Source: Streptomyces malachitofuscus
GTDB taxonomy: Bacteria; Actinomycetota; Actinomycetes; Streptomycetales; Streptomycetaceae
Assembly: GCF_014650055.1 (NCBI RefSeq)
Contig: NZ_BMUF01000004.1
Coordinates: 448,462 to 512,461, forward strand
Length of the DNA stretch: 64,000 nucleotides
Direction of reading: 5' to 3'
The notes under the pieces are model-generated. The model had not been told where the DNA came from and searched no databases. It was given only the letters and a program-made list of their open reading frames with translations. Positions 51,128 through 61,019 of this stretch are shown one piece after another. Made by a program: the position numbers and the translations under genes. The stretch's first letter is position 1. Each line of letters starts with the position of its first letter.

Positions 51128-51211
51128 ATGGCCGATGTGGCCTTCGTCGTCACCATGATCGCGGCGTTTGCGCTGGTGGCTCTCGTTGCCAAGGGGGTGA
51201 CGAAGCTGTGA
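51128..51211 (+). CDS. 27-residue membrane peptide preceding kdpF
   Basis: ATG 51128 has CTAGGAG seven bases upstream, a good ribosome site. The product is [20 protein letters not shown] followed by AKGVTKL: one membrane helix with a basic end. Its TGA overlaps the GTG of kdpF by GTGA. Very small frames at this position occur before kdpF in streptomycetes, by my recollection. It may be an extra KdpF-like stabiliser of the Kdp complex. It is too short for most automated gene finders. Confidence 0.65.
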   Translation: MADVAFVVTMIAAFALVALVAKGVTKL

Positions 51212-51297
51212 CCGCCGAGAACGTCGTCGGCCTGATCGTGGCCGTCGCCCTGCTGGGCTATCTCGTCCTCGCCCTGATCTTCCCGGAGAGGTTCTGA
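51208..51297 (+). CDS. kdpF: KdpF, small subunit of the potassium-transporting ATPase
   Basis: 29 residues from GTG 51208: [20 protein letters not shown] then ERF. This is the standard KdpF pattern of one membrane helix ending LIFPERF. KdpF stabilises the KdpABC complex in the membrane. It is coupled to the preceding tiny frame and followed 8 bp later by kdpA. Confidence 0.9.
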   Translation: MTAENVVGLIVAVALLGYLVLALIFPERF

Positions 51298-51305
51298 GAG
51301 CAGAT

Positions 51306-52970
51306 ATGGGTCCCGTACTTGCCGGCGTGCTCCAGCTGCTCGCGCTGATCGCGGCACTGGCGCTCGCCTACCGTCCCCTCGGCGACTACATGGCCCGGGT
51401 CTACTCCTCCGACAAGCACTGGCGCGTGGAGAAGTGGATCTGCAGGGGCATCGGTGCCGACCCCAGCACGGAGATGCGCTGGCCCGCGTACCTGCGCGGT
51501 GTGCTGGCCTTCTCCGCCGCCGGCGTTCTCTTCCTCTACCTGCTGCAGCGGCTGCAGGGCGTGCTGCCGGGCTCGCTGGGCTTCTCCGCCATCGACCCGG
51601 ACCAGGCGTTCAACACCGCCGCGTCGTTCGTGTCGAACACCAACTGGCAGTCCTACTACGGCGAGCAGGCCATGGGCCACGTCGTGCAGACCGCCGGTCT
51701 TGCGGTGCAGAACTTCGTCTCCGCCGCTGTCGGCATGGCCGTGGCCGTGGCGCTCGTACGAGGCTTCGCCCGCTCGCGCAGCGGTGAGCTCGGCAATTTC
51801 TGGTCCGACATGGTGCGTGGCGTGACCCGCATCCTGCTGCCCGTCTCGGTGATCGCCGCGATCGTCCTGGTGGCCTGCGGTGCGATCCAGAACTTCTCCG
51901 GCATCCATGAGGTCGGCCAGTTCATGGGCGACTCGCAGGAGTGGAACGGCGGCGCGGTCGCCTCCCAGGAGGCCATCAAGGAGCTGGGCACCAATGGCGG
52001 CGGTTACTTCAACGCCAACTCGGCCCACCCCTTCGAGAACCCCACCCCGTTCTCCAACCTATTCGAGATCTTCCTGATCCTGGTCATCCCGTTCTCGCTG
52101 ACCCGCACCTTCGGCCGCATGGTCGGCTCACTCAAGCAGGGTTACGCGATCCTCGGCACGATGGGCGCGATCTGGCTCGGCTTCGTCGCGCTGATGCTGT
52201 GGACCGAGTTCGCCCACCCGGGCCCCGCCTTCGACATCGCCGGCGGCGCCATGGAGGGCAAGGAGGTCCGCTTCGGCATCAGCACCTCGTCGATCTGGGC
52301 GGTCTCCACGACCCTCACCTCGACCGGTGCGGTCAACTCCTTCCACTCCTCCTTCACCGGCTTCGGCGGCGGCATCGCGCTGCTCGGCATGCAGCTGGGC
52401 GAGGTCGCACCCGGTGGTGTCGGCTCCGGCCTCTACGGCATGCTGATCATGGCGGTCATCGCGGTGTTCATCGCCGGCCTCATGGTCGGCCGCACCCCCG
52501 AGTACCTGGGCAAGAAGATCGGCAGCCGCGAGATCAAGCTGGCCGCTTGCTACATCCTCATCACCCCGGCGCTGGTACTTGTCTTCACCGCTGCCGCGAT
52601 GGCGCTGCCGACGCCGGGCAACTCGATGACCAACTCCGGCGCGCACGGCTTCTCCGAGATCCTTTACGCCTACAGCTCGGGCGCCAACAACAACGGCTCG
52701 GCCTTCGCCGGCCTGAACGCGGACACGCAGTGGTTCAACACCACGATCGGGCTCGCGATGCTGCTCGGCCGGTTCCTGCCGATGGTGTTCGTGCTGGCGC
52801 TGGCCGGCTTGCTCGCCGAGCAGAGGCCGGTCCCGGCCACCGCGGGCACCTTGCGCACCGAGAAGCCGCTGTTCACCGGCCTGCTGGTGGGCGCGATCCT
52901 GATCATCACCGGTCTGACGTACTTCCCGGCGCTTGCGCTGGGCCCGCTTGCCGAGGGGCTGGCGGCATGA
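51306..52970 (+). CDS. kdpA: KdpA, potassium-binding channel-like subunit
   Basis: 554 residues with about ten membrane helices. It contains the selectivity-loop motifs of the KdpA superfamily: [20 protein letters not shown] in the first pore loop, [20 protein letters not shown] in the second, and [19 protein letters not shown] and [20 protein letters not shown] in the later loops. It selects and takes up K+ from outside; the ion is passed to KdpB. Its TGA overlaps kdpB's ATG (ATGA). Intact length. Confidence 0.98.
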   Translation: MGPVLAGVLQLLALIAALALAYRPLGDYMARVYSSDKHWRVEKWICRGIGADPSTEMRWPAYLRGVLAFSAAGVLFLYLLQRLQGVLPGSLGFSAIDPDQAFNTAASFVSNTNWQSYYGEQAMGHVVQTAGLAVQNFVSAAVGMAVAVALVRGFARSRSGELGNFWSDMVRGVTRILLPVSVIAAIVLVACGAIQNFSGIHEVGQFMGDSQEWNGGAVASQEAIKELGTNGGGYFNANSAHPFENPTPFSNLFEIFLILVIPFSLTRTFGRMVGSLKQGYAILGTMGAIWLGFVALMLWTEFAHPGPAFDIAGGAMEGKEVRFGISTSSIWAVSTTLTSTGAVNSFHSSFTGFGGGIALLGMQLGEVAPGGVGSGLYGMLIMAVIAVFIAGLMVGRTPEYLGKKIGSREIKLAACYILITPALVLVFTAAAMALPTPGNSMTNSGAHGFSEILYAYSSGANNNGSAFAGLNADTQWFNTTIGLAMLLGRFLPMVFVLALAGLLAEQRPVPATAGTLRTEKPLFTGLLVGAILIITGLTYFPALALGPLAEGLAA

Positions 52971-55105
52971 CCACGCGTACACAGGAGCAAGAGGACTCGA
53001 TGTCCACCACCACCACTCCGACCCGAGTGCCGCACAGCGACGTACCCACCGGGCACAAGACCCCCGAGGGCCGTGTCGGCGCTGGCCTCTTCGACGCCAA
53101 GCAGCTCATCAAGTCCCTGCCGGACGCCTTCCGCAAACTCAACCCGCAGGTGATGATCAAGTCGCCCGTCATGTTCGTCGTATGGATCGGGTCCGTCCTG
53201 ACCACTGTCTTCTCCTTCAAGGATCCCGGCGACTGGTTCGGCTGGACCATCAGCGCCTGGCTGTGGCTGACCGTCGTCTTCGCCAATCTGGCGGAGGCCG
53301 TCGCCGAGGGCCGCGGCAAGGCACAGGCCGACACCCTGCGCAAGACCAAGACCGACACCGTGGCCCGGCGGCTCCTCAAGGACGGCTCCGAGGAACAGGT
53401 CCCGGGCGCCGATCTGAGGATCGGCGACCTCGTGGTCTGCGAGACGGGCGACATCATCCCCGGCGACGGCGACGTCATCGAGGGCGTTGCGTCCGTCGAC
53501 GAGTCGGCGATCACCGGTGAGTCGGCTCCGGTCATCCGCGAATCCGGCGGCGACCGCTCGGCGGTCACCGGCGGGACGAAGGTGCTGTCCGACCGGATCG
53601 CCATCAAGATCACGACGAAGCCGGGCGAGACTTTCATCGACCGGATGATCAACCTTGTCGAGGGAGCAGCCCGGCAGAAGACGCCGAACGAGATCGCGCT
53701 GAACATCCTGCTCGCCTCACTGACGATTGTGTTCCTGCTGGCGGTGGCGACTCTGCTGCCGTTCGCGGACTACGCGGGCACGCACCTGACGATGGTCGTG
53801 CTGGTCGCGCTGCTGGTCTGCCTCATCCCGACGACGATCGGCGCCCTGCTCTCCGCCATCGGCATCGCAGGCATGGACCGGCTGGTCCAGCGCAACGTCC
53901 TGGCCATGTCCGGACGTGCGGTCGAGGCCGCCGGTGATGTCTCCACCCTGCTGCTCGACAAGACCGGCACCGTCACTCTCGGCAATCGGCAGGCGTCCGA
54001 GTTCGTGCCGGTGCGCGGCATCGCCGAGGCCCAGGTCGCCGACGCCGCCCAGCTCTCCTCACTGGCCGACGAGACACCCGAGGGACGCTCCATCGTCGTA
54101 CTGGCGAAGGAGAAGTACGGGCTGCGCGAGCGCCACCAGGGCGAGCTGATCGGCGCCGAGTGGATCGCCTTCACCGCCAAAACCCGCATGTCGGGCGTGG
54201 ACGTGGACGGCCGGAAGATCCGCAAGGGCGCGGCAGGTTCGGTCATCGCCTGGGTCCAGGAACGGGGCGGGACGGTCGCCGAGGACGCCGGCACGCTGGC
54301 CAACCGCATCTCGGAGGCGGGCGGTACGCCGCTGCTGGTCGCCGTGGAGGACACCGACGGCACCCGCGTGCTGGGCGTCATCCACCTCAAGGACGTGGTC
54401 AAGGACGGGATGCGGGAGCGGTTTGAGGAGCTGCGCCGCATGGGCATCAGGACCGTCATGATCACGGGTGACAACCCGCTGACCGCGAAGGCGATCGCCG
54501 AGGAGGCGGGCGTCGACGACTTCCTGGCGGAGGCCACCCCCGAGGACAAGATGGCGCTGATCAAGCGGGAGCAGGCGGGCGGCAAGCTGGTCGCGATGAC
54601 CGGCGACGGTACGAACGACGCGCCCGCGCTGGCCCAGGCGGACGTGGGCGTGGCGATGAACACCGGCACCTCGGCCGCCAAGGAGGCCGGGAACATGGTC
54701 GACCTCGACTCCAACCCGACGAAGCTCATCGAGATCGTCGAGATAGGCAAGCAGCTGTTGATCACGCGGGGCGCGTTGACGACGTTTTCCATCGCCAATG
54801 ACGTCGCGAAGTACTTCGCGATCATCCCGGCGCTGTTCGCGGCGGTGTACCCGGGCCTGGACAAGCTCAACGTGATGGGCCTGTCCTCGCCGGACTCCGC
54901 GATCCTCTCGGCTGTCATCTTCAACGCGCTGATCATCATCGCGCTGGTGCCGCTCTCCCTGAAGGGCGTGCGGTACCGCCCGGTCAGCGCGGACAAGATG
55001 CTCCGCCGCAACCTCACCATCTACGGCATCGGCGGCCTGATCGCCCCCTTCATCGGCATCAAGCTCATCGACCTCCTCATCTCCCTCATCCCCGGGATCG
55101 GCTGA
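52967..55105 (+). CDS. kdpB: KdpB, catalytic P-type ATPase subunit
   Basis: 712 residues from ATG 52967; ATG 53000 with GAGGA at 5 bases is an alternative and starts nearer the typical [11 protein letters not shown]. Diagnostic motifs: actuator TGES ([16 protein letters not shown]), phosphorylation site [18 protein letters not shown] with the catalytic Asp, nucleotide site [19 protein letters not shown], and hinge [18 protein letters not shown]. It hydrolyses ATP to drive K+ uptake together with KdpA, C and F. Length and motifs are intact. Confidence 0.98.
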   Translation: MTTRTQEQEDSMSTTTTPTRVPHSDVPTGHKTPEGRVGAGLFDAKQLIKSLPDAFRKLNPQVMIKSPVMFVVWIGSVLTTVFSFKDPGDWFGWTISAWLWLTVVFANLAEAVAEGRGKAQADTLRKTKTDTVARRLLKDGSEEQVPGADLRIGDLVVCETGDIIPGDGDVIEGVASVDESAITGESAPVIRESGGDRSAVTGGTKVLSDRIAIKITTKPGETFIDRMINLVEGAARQKTPNEIALNILLASLTIVFLLAVATLLPFADYAGTHLTMVVLVALLVCLIPTTIGALLSAIGIAGMDRLVQRNVLAMSGRAVEAAGDVSTLLLDKTGTVTLGNRQASEFVPVRGIAEAQVADAAQLSSLADETPEGRSIVVLAKEKYGLRERHQGELIGAEWIAFTAKTRMSGVDVDGRKIRKGAAGSVIAWVQERGGTVAEDAGTLANRISEAGGTPLLVAVEDTDGTRVLGVIHLKDVVKDGMRERFEELRRMGIRTVMITGDNPLTAKAIAEEAGVDDFLAEATPEDKMALIKREQAGGKLVAMTGDGTNDAPALAQADVGVAMNTGTSAAKEAGNMVDLDSNPTKLIEIVEIGKQLLITRGALTTFSIANDVAKYFAIIPALFAAVYPGLDKLNVMGLSSPDSAILSAVIFNALIIIALVPLSLKGVRYRPVSADKMLRRNLTIYGIGGLIAPFIGIKLIDLLISLIPGIG

Positions 55106-55110
55106 AGGCC

Positions 55111-55779
55111 ATGAACAACTCCCTCACGAACACCGCACGGCTCCTCGGGACGGGCCTGCGCGCCCTGCTGGTGCTGACCCTGGTGACGGGCGTCATCTAC
55201 CCGCTGGTCGTCACCGGCATCGCCCAGGCGCTGTTCAACGACAAGGCGAACGGCTCGCAGATCAAGGCGGACGGCAAGGTCGTCGGCTCGTCCCGCATCG
55301 GCCAGGCGTACAACCTGCCGCTGAAGGAGGGCGAGGAGACCCCCAGGCCCAACCTGAAGTGGTTCCAGGGCCGCCCGCAGAACGGCCTCGGCACCAACAG
55401 CGTCAACACCCAGTACAAGCTGATCCTGTCCGGAGCCACCAACCGCTCCGCGGACAACGAAGAGCTGATCCAGTGGGTGAAGGACGCCAGGGCCGCCGTC
55501 ATCAAGGACAATTCCACCGAGGGCTACACGGTGAAGCCGTCCGAGGTGCCCGCCGACGCGGTCACCTCCTCCGGCTCCGGCCTGGACCCGGACATCTCCC
55601 CGGCCTACGCGGACCTCCAGGTCCACCGGGTCGCTGAGAGGAACGGCCTGTCTGTGGGCCAGGTCCAGAAACTGGTGGACGACCACACCGCGGGGCGCAT
55701 GCTCGGCTTCATGGGTGAACCCCGGGTGAACGTCCTCGAACTCAACATCGCGCTCAAGGAACTCATGGCGAAGATCTGA
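55111..55779 (+). CDS. kdpC: KdpC, chaperone-like subunit
   Basis: 222 residues, five bases after kdpB. One N-terminal membrane helix (GLRALLVLTLVTGVIYPLVV), then the periplasmic-type domain with GQAYNLPLKEGEETPRPN, LKWFQGRPQ, and the conserved DAVTSSGSGLDPDISPAYAD and QVHRVAERNGLSVGQVQKLV. KdpC assists high-affinity K+/ATP binding by the complex. The last gene of the structural set; a dead kdpE copy and then kdpD follow. Confidence 0.97.
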   Translation: MNNSLTNTARLLGTGLRALLVLTLVTGVIYPLVVTGIAQALFNDKANGSQIKADGKVVGSSRIGQAYNLPLKEGEETPRPNLKWFQGRPQNGLGTNSVNTQYKLILSGATNRSADNEELIQWVKDARAAVIKDNSTEGYTVKPSEVPADAVTSSGSGLDPDISPAYADLQVHRVAERNGLSVGQVQKLVDDHTAGRMLGFMGEPRVNVLELNIALKELMAKI

Positions 55780-55898
55780 CGGGTTCGAACCGCACCATGC
55801 GGGGCCGACGGCCGGGGCGGCCGCGGATCCGCCGGCCCTCACCGCCATGAAGCCCCGCGCACCGATGTGGACCGTACATGACAGGAAGGCGCACACCG

Positions 55899-56564
55899 AT
55901 GACCCGAGTGCTGCTCGTGAAGAACGCAGCTCGTAGGTGCGCCGCGTTCGTCATCAACCTGCAGGCCTGTCACTACGGCGTTGACGCCGCCCCGGACGGG
56001 ACCATGGCCCTGCGGCCGGCGGCGGCGCGCCGGCCCGACGTGCTCCTGCACCTCGACCTCCCGACATGGACGGCGTCGACGTCATCGGATCGCTGCGCGG
56101 CTGGACCCGCGTCCCCATCCTGGTGCTATCGCCTCAGAGCGCGTTCGGAGGAGAAGGTGGCGGCGTTGGACGCGGACACCGACGACTACATCATCGAACC
56201 GTTCAGCATGGACGTGCTGCCGTCCCGGCTGCACGCCGCCGCGCGCCATACGGAGACCGCCCCGATCGCACCCGGAATGACGCTGGTCCAGACGGACGAA
56301 CTCATCGTCGGCCTAGTGGCCAGGAATGCCACCAGACAGCGGCACGACGTACGCCAAACCAACCGAATGGCACCTGCTGGAGATCCTGATCACCAGCCCC
56401 GGCCGCCTCGTCACGCAGAAGGAGGTGCGGGGGTGACCAAGGGCAACAAAACCAATTACCTGCGCGTCCGCATGGCCCAGCTCCGCCGCAAACTGGAGAA
56501 GGACCCTCCCGCGCGCCGCTACGTCATCACCGAGCCGAGGATGGGCTACCGCTGCGAGGCGTGA
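55899..56564 (+). pseudogene. Degenerate kdpE-like response regulator between kdpC and kdpD
   Basis: ATG 55899 begins MTRVLLVKNAARRCAAFVIN, parallel to MSRVLVIEDEPQIVRALVIN of the intact kdpE at 59205. Later parts match it in order: RWTRVPILVLS in another frame, SEEKVAALDADTDDYIIEPF in the receiver, and NYLRVRMAQLRRKLEKDPPA and YVITEPRMGYRCEA at the DNA-binding end. The acidic pocket DE is changed to KN, the phosphoacceptor region is frameshifted (LHLDLPTW), and the middle of the effector domain is out of frame. It is a decayed duplicate, probably of kdpE or a KdpE from another locus. Confidence 0.85.
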
Positions 56565-56625
56565 GCCCGTCCCTCCTCATTGCCGGGAACCGCACACAAG
56601 AGCCGACGAGAGCAGAGACGAGAAC

Positions 56626-59208
56626 ATGGCACGCGGGAAGCTCAGAATCTACCTCGGTGCGGCACCGGGCGTCGGTAAGACGTACGCGATGCTGTCCGAG
56701 GCACACCGCCGGATCGAGCGCGGCACCGACTGCGTGGTGGCCTTCGTGGAGCACCACAGGAGGCCGCGCACCGAGGTCATGCTGCATGGCCTGGAGGAGA
56801 TCCCGCGCCGGGAGTTGGAGTACCGCGACGCGGTCTTCACCGAGATGGACGTCGACGCGGTCCTGCGGCGGCATCCGCAGGTGGCGCTGGTGGACGAGCT
56901 CGCCCACACCAACATGCCCGGTTCGCGCAACGACAAGCGCTGGCAGGATGTGGAGGAACTGCTGGCGGCCGGGATCGACGTGATATCGACGGTGAACATC
57001 CAGCACCTGGAGTCCCTCGGTGACGTGGTGGAGTCGATCACGGGCGTGCGGCAGCGCGAGACCGTCCCGGATGAGGTGGTGCGCCGGGCGGACCAGATAG
57101 AGCTGGTCGACATGTCCCCGCAGGCGCTGCGGCGGCGGATGGCGCACGGCAACATCTACAAGCCGGACAAGGTGGATGCGGCGCTGTCCAACTACTTCCG
57201 TCCCGGCAATCTCACCGCCCTGCGGGAGCTGGCGCTGCTGTGGGTGGCCGACCGGGTCGACGAGTACCTGACGGAGTACCGCAGCGAGCACCGGGTGTCG
57301 AAGATCTGGGGCTCGCGCGAGCGCATCGTGGTCGGCCTGACCGGCGGTCCCGAGGGCCGCACACTGATCCGGCGGGCGGTCCGTCTGGCGGAGAAGGGTG
57401 CGGGCGGGGAGGTGCTGGCCGTCTACATTGCCCGCAGCGACGGGCTGACCTCGGCCTCGCCCAAGGAACTGGCCGTCCAACGCACCCTGGTGGAGGACCT
57501 GGGCGGCACCTTCCACCACGTGGTGGGTGAGGACATCCCGGCGGCGCTGCTGGACTTCGCGCGCGGGGTGAACGCCACCCAGATCGTGCTGGGTGTCTCG
57601 CGCCGCAAGAGCTGGCAGTACGTGTTCGGGCCGAGTGTGGGCGCGACGGTGGCCCGGGACTCGGGCCCCGACCTGGACGTGCATCTGATCACGCACGACG
57701 AGGCGGGCAAGGGGCGCGGCCTGCCGGTGGCGCGGGGCGCGCGGCTGGGCCGGGCACGGGTTGTCTGGGGCTGGCTTGTCGGGGTCGTGGGGCCTGTACT
57801 GCTCACCCTGCTGCTCACCGTAGGGCCCGACGCCGGTCTGGCCAACGACATGCTGCTGTTCCTGACGCTGACGGTGGCGGCGGCCTTGCTCGGCGGCCTG
57901 TACCCGGCACTGGCCTCGGCAGTGGTGGGCTCCGCGCTGCTGAACTGGTTCTTCGCCCCGCCCGTCCACACACTCACGATCGCCGACCCGAAGAACATCG
58001 TCGCCATCGCGGTCTTTGTCGGCGTCGCGGTGTCGGTGGCGTCGGTCGTGGACCTGGCAGCCCGGCGCACCCATCAGGCGGCCCGGCTGCGTGCCGAGTC
58101 GGAGATCCTCTCCTACCTGGCCGGCAGCGTGCTGCGCGGCGACACCAGTCTGGAGGCTCTGCTGGAACGGGTCCGGGAGACCTTCGCCATGGAGTCGGCG
58201 GCGCTGCTGGAACGGACAAGCGACGTCGACCCCTGGACCTGTGCGGACAGCGTCGGTCCGCGTCCCGCTCAGTGCCCCGAGGACGCGGACGTCGACGTGC
58301 CCGTGGGCGAGCACATGGCGCTCGCGCTGTCCGGGCGGGTGCTGCCCGCCTCCGACCGCCGGGTGCTGGCCGCGTTCGCGGCCCAGGCCGCCGTGGCCCT
58401 GGACCGTCAGCGCCTGCAGCAGGAGGCGGACCACGCCAAGGAACTCGCCGAGGGCAACCTCATCCGCACCGCGCTGCTTGCCGCCGTCAGCCACGACCTG
58501 CGCACCCCGCTCGCCGGGATCAAGGTGTCGGTGTCATCCCTGCGCTCGGACGACGTGGAGTGGTCCGAGGAAGACCAGGCCGAACTCCTGGCCGCGATCG
58601 AGGAGGACGCCGACCGGCTCGACCACCTGGTGGGCAACCTCCTCGACATGTCGCGCCTGCAGACCGGCACCGTTACCCCGTTGATCCGGGAAATCGACTT
58701 GGACGAGGTCGTCCCCATGGCGATGGGCGGCATCCCGGACCCCGAGTCGGCGGTCGTCCTGGACGTGCCGGAGAGCCTGCCCATGGTCGCCACGGACAAG
58801 GGCCTGCTGGAGCGGGTCGTCGCCAACGTCGTCGAGAACGCCGTCAAGTACAGCCCTGCGGGCGAGCCGGTCCTGGTATCGGCCAGCGCACTGGGCGACC
58901 GGGTGGAGGTCCGGGTGGTGGACCGCGGTCCAGGTGTCCCCGACGAGGCCAAGGACCGTATCTTCGCGCCCTTCCAACGCCACGGCGACGCCCCGCGCGG
59001 CAACGGAGTCGGCCTCGGCCTCGCGGTCGCCCGCGGCTTCGCCGAAGCCATGGGCGGCACCCTCACCGCCGAGGACACCCCCGGCGGCGGCCTCACAATG
59101 GTCCTCACTCTCCGGGCGGGAGGATCGAGCACCGAGCTTCCGCAGCCCGTACCGGCAGGGATCGCACGGCCGGAACACCCCGTACCAACCGAAAGGCACA
59201 CTCCATGA
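56626..59208 (+). CDS. kdpD: KdpD sensor histidine kinase
   Basis: 860 residues. N-terminal KdpD domain with the ATP-binding P-loop IYLGAAPGVGKTYAMLSEAH, VDELAHTNMPGSRNDKRWQD and NIQHLESLGDVVESITG; a Usp-like domain (IVVGLTGGPEGRTLIRRAVR); about four membrane helices (residues about 380-480); a GAF-like region; HisKA with AAVSHDLRTPLAGIKVSVSS (phosphoacceptor His); and HATPase with ERVVANVVENAVKYSPAGE and GVGLGLAVARGF. It senses K+ limitation or osmotic stress and phosphorylates KdpE; its stop overlaps kdpE (ATGA). Confidence 0.97.
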   Translation: MARGKLRIYLGAAPGVGKTYAMLSEAHRRIERGTDCVVAFVEHHRRPRTEVMLHGLEEIPRRELEYRDAVFTEMDVDAVLRRHPQVALVDELAHTNMPGSRNDKRWQDVEELLAAGIDVISTVNIQHLESLGDVVESITGVRQRETVPDEVVRRADQIELVDMSPQALRRRMAHGNIYKPDKVDAALSNYFRPGNLTALRELALLWVADRVDEYLTEYRSEHRVSKIWGSRERIVVGLTGGPEGRTLIRRAVRLAEKGAGGEVLAVYIARSDGLTSASPKELAVQRTLVEDLGGTFHHVVGEDIPAALLDFARGVNATQIVLGVSRRKSWQYVFGPSVGATVARDSGPDLDVHLITHDEAGKGRGLPVARGARLGRARVVWGWLVGVVGPVLLTLLLTVGPDAGLANDMLLFLTLTVAAALLGGLYPALASAVVGSALLNWFFAPPVHTLTIADPKNIVAIAVFVGVAVSVASVVDLAARRTHQAARLRAESEILSYLAGSVLRGDTSLEALLERVRETFAMESAALLERTSDVDPWTCADSVGPRPAQCPEDADVDVPVGEHMALALSGRVLPASDRRVLAAFAAQAAVALDRQRLQQEADHAKELAEGNLIRTALLAAVSHDLRTPLAGIKVSVSSLRSDDVEWSEEDQAELLAAIEEDADRLDHLVGNLLDMSRLQTGTVTPLIREIDLDEVVPMAMGGIPDPESAVVLDVPESLPMVATDKGLLERVVANVVENAVKYSPAGEPVLVSASALGDRVEVRVVDRGPGVPDEAKDRIFAPFQRHGDAPRGNGVGLGLAVARGFAEAMGGTLTAEDTPGGGLTMVLTLRAGGSSTELPQPVPAGIARPEHPVPTERHTP

Positions 59209-59888
59209 GCCGGGTGCTCGTAATCGAGGACGAGCCACAGATCGTGCGCGCGCTTGTGATCAACCTCAGAGCGCGCAAGTACCAGGTCGACGCGGCGCAC
59301 GACGGTGCCACCGCACTCCAGCTCGCCGCCGCCCACCACCCCGACGTGGTGCTCCTCGACCTGGGACTGCCCGACATGGACGGCGTCGAGGTGATCAAGG
59401 GCCTGCGCGGCTGGACCCGTGTGCCGATCATCGTGCTGTCCGCCCGGCACACCTCCGACGAGAAGGTCGAGGCGCTCGACGCGGGCGCCGACGACTATGT
59501 CACCAAGCCCTTTGGCATGGACGAGCTGCTCGCCCGTCTGCGGGCAGCCATCCGCCGCGCCGAGCCCACCAGCGGCGGCGAGGACGACGTCGTCGTGGAG
59601 ACCGCCGGGTTCACCGTGGACCTGGCCGCCAAGAGAGTCAACCGCGGCGGTGAGGACGTACGGCTCACACCGACCGAGTGGCACCTGCTGGAGGTGCTCG
59701 TGCGCAACACCGGCCGCCTGGTCAGCCAGAAGCAGCTGCTTCAGGAGGTCTGGGGCCCGTCGTACGAAAAAGAGACGAACTACCTCCGGGTCTACATGGC
59801 GCAACTCCGCCGCAAGCTGGAGGCGGACCCGTCGCACCCGAAGCACTTCATCACGGAGCCGGGGATGGGGTATCGCTTCGAAAGGTGA
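59205..59888 (+). CDS. kdpE: KdpE response regulator
   Basis: 227 residues from ATG 59205. Receiver: VLVIEDEPQIVRALVINLRA with the acidic pair, VVLLDLGLPDMDGVEVIKGL with the phosphoacceptor Asp, and DDYVTKPFGMDELLARLR with the Lys. Winged-helix effector (OmpR type): VRLTPTEWHLLEVLVRNTGR and NYLRVYMAQLRRKLEADPSH to GMGYRFER. Coupled to kdpD. It should activate transcription from the leader at 51002-51127 under K+ limitation. Confidence 0.98.
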   Translation: MSRVLVIEDEPQIVRALVINLRARKYQVDAAHDGATALQLAAAHHPDVVLLDLGLPDMDGVEVIKGLRGWTRVPIIVLSARHTSDEKVEALDAGADDYVTKPFGMDELLARLRAAIRRAEPTSGGEDDVVVETAGFTVDLAAKRVNRGGEDVRLTPTEWHLLEVLVRNTGRLVSQKQLLQEVWGPSYEKETNYLRVYMAQLRRKLEADPSHPKHFITEPGMGYRFER

Positions 59889-60009
59889 GGCCCGAGCGGG
59901 GAGGGACGGCCAGCCGGGACAACCAGGTCCGCGCCGCACCCACGGCCACCAGCCACCTCCGCTGTCCCTGCGCACGGCGTCGAGAAGGGAACCCGCCCAC
60001 CGCCTCCGG

Positions 60010-60110
60010 TCACTGCACGGCGACACGGTCGGCGGCCCACAGCATGGCCAGGGCCCGCAGGGCGGTGAGGTTGCCCAGGCGGAAGGAGTGGGACAGCGCC
60101 GCGTCGAGAC
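60010..60110 (-). pseudogene. kdpD fragment in opposite orientation
   Basis: The minus-strand frame reads LDAALSHSFRLGNLTALRAL and AMLWAADRVAVQ, then a stop. Intact KdpD has VDAALSNYFRPGNLTALREL and ALLWVADRVDEYL at residues about 183-215. The match is close but diverged, so it descends from a different or older kdpD copy. Only about 33 codons remain, 120 bp beyond kdpE, beside recombinase remnants. Confidence 0.75.
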
Positions 60111-60127
60111 CCTCGCCACCCTCCATG

Positions 60128-60550
60128 AGGATCTGACCAGCGGCGCCGGCATCTCGGGCCCCGCGGCCCGCCGGGCGATCCACGCCGCCCCCTTCACCGG
60201 CCAGATCGTCACCGCGAAACAGGCTCGCGACCTGCTGGCCACCCACCTCACGGTCTACGACTACCCCAACGCCCTGCTGATGTGTGTCTGCAAGGCCGAC
60301 ACCGCGCTCTGCCACCACCCGGGCCACCAGCCGTCCCCCCCGCCTCGATCACTGCATGCCCGCCTGCGCCAACATCGCTCAGACCGACAACCACGCCCGC
60401 CAGCTCCGCGAAGCCGCCCACCAGATCGAACAGCGCGCCAGTCACCTCCCGACCCCACTGGCCGAAAGGCATCGCCTCAAGCTGCCAAGCTCCACGCGCG
60501 CCAAACGACACCACGACCAGCGCATCACCACCCCGGAGACGACTCCATGA
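60128..60550 (+). pseudogene. Tyrosine-recombinase-element integrase tail, degenerate copy 1
   Basis: Two frames share an ORF tail: AIHAAPFTGQIVTAKQARDL, LATHLTVYDYPNALLMCVCK and ADTALCHH in the first, then LDHCMPACANIAQTDNHARQ, LREAAHQIEQRASHLPTPLA and DQRITTPETTP to the stop in the second. This CxxC-containing C-terminus belongs to an integrase found in trios of site-specific recombinases in actinomycetes, whose stop normally overlaps a DUF6262-type gene, as here at 60547. The catalytic domain is absent. Confidence 0.65.
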
Positions 60551-60990
60551 CCCCAGCCCTCGACGAGCGCACGCGCATCCGCGCCGCAATGGGCCGCATC
60601 CTCGCCGGCGCCCCCTCCAGCGCTCCAACGGCGCGCTCACGGTCGTCGCCCTGGTCCACGGGGCTCAGGTGTCACGCAACGCACTCACCCAGCGCGATCC
60701 CGACCTCGAGGACGACTTCTACGCCAAGGTCAAGGAGCGAGGTCGGCCCACAGACTCGGAACGACGGCTGCGCAAGGAGATCACTGAGCTGAGAGAACTC
60801 CGCGCAGCCGACAAAGGGCGGCTCACGCACCTGTCAACGGACGTCGGGAACCTCGTCCGGGCCGTCAATCAGCTCACCCCGGAAACCGACAACTGCGCCA
60901 GCAACTGGCCACGCCAGGCCCCGTCGTGCGACTGCTGCCTGCCCAGCCCCGGCCTCCGGGACGGTGATCACACGCCCCTCCACGGCGCAG
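60547..60990 (+). pseudogene. DUF6262-like recombinase-associated protein, frameshifted
   Basis: ATG 60547 overlaps the previous stop (ATGA). It reads MTPALDERTRIRAAMGRILA in one frame, and, after a shift near 60615, LTVVALVHGAQVSRNALTQR, DPDLEDDFYAKVKERGRPTD and RRLRKEITELRELRAADKGR, the coiled-coil pattern of small proteins that accompany recombinase trios. The C-terminus is altered (CDCCLPSPG). Non-functional as a single protein. Confidence 0.65.
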
Positions 60991-61019
60991 GCTCCGGCCT
61001 CGCCGGGTCGATCCGCACC

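Noticed and set aside
55781..55790. GGGTTCGAAC, which looks like a tRNA T-loop
   Set aside because: It follows the kdpC stop directly; no acceptor stem, D-arm or anticodon arm can be folded around it.
56527..58494. 655-codon minus-strand frame
   Set aside because: It is antisense to kdpD, which has all expected motifs; the product is low-complexity His/Gln/Arg-rich.
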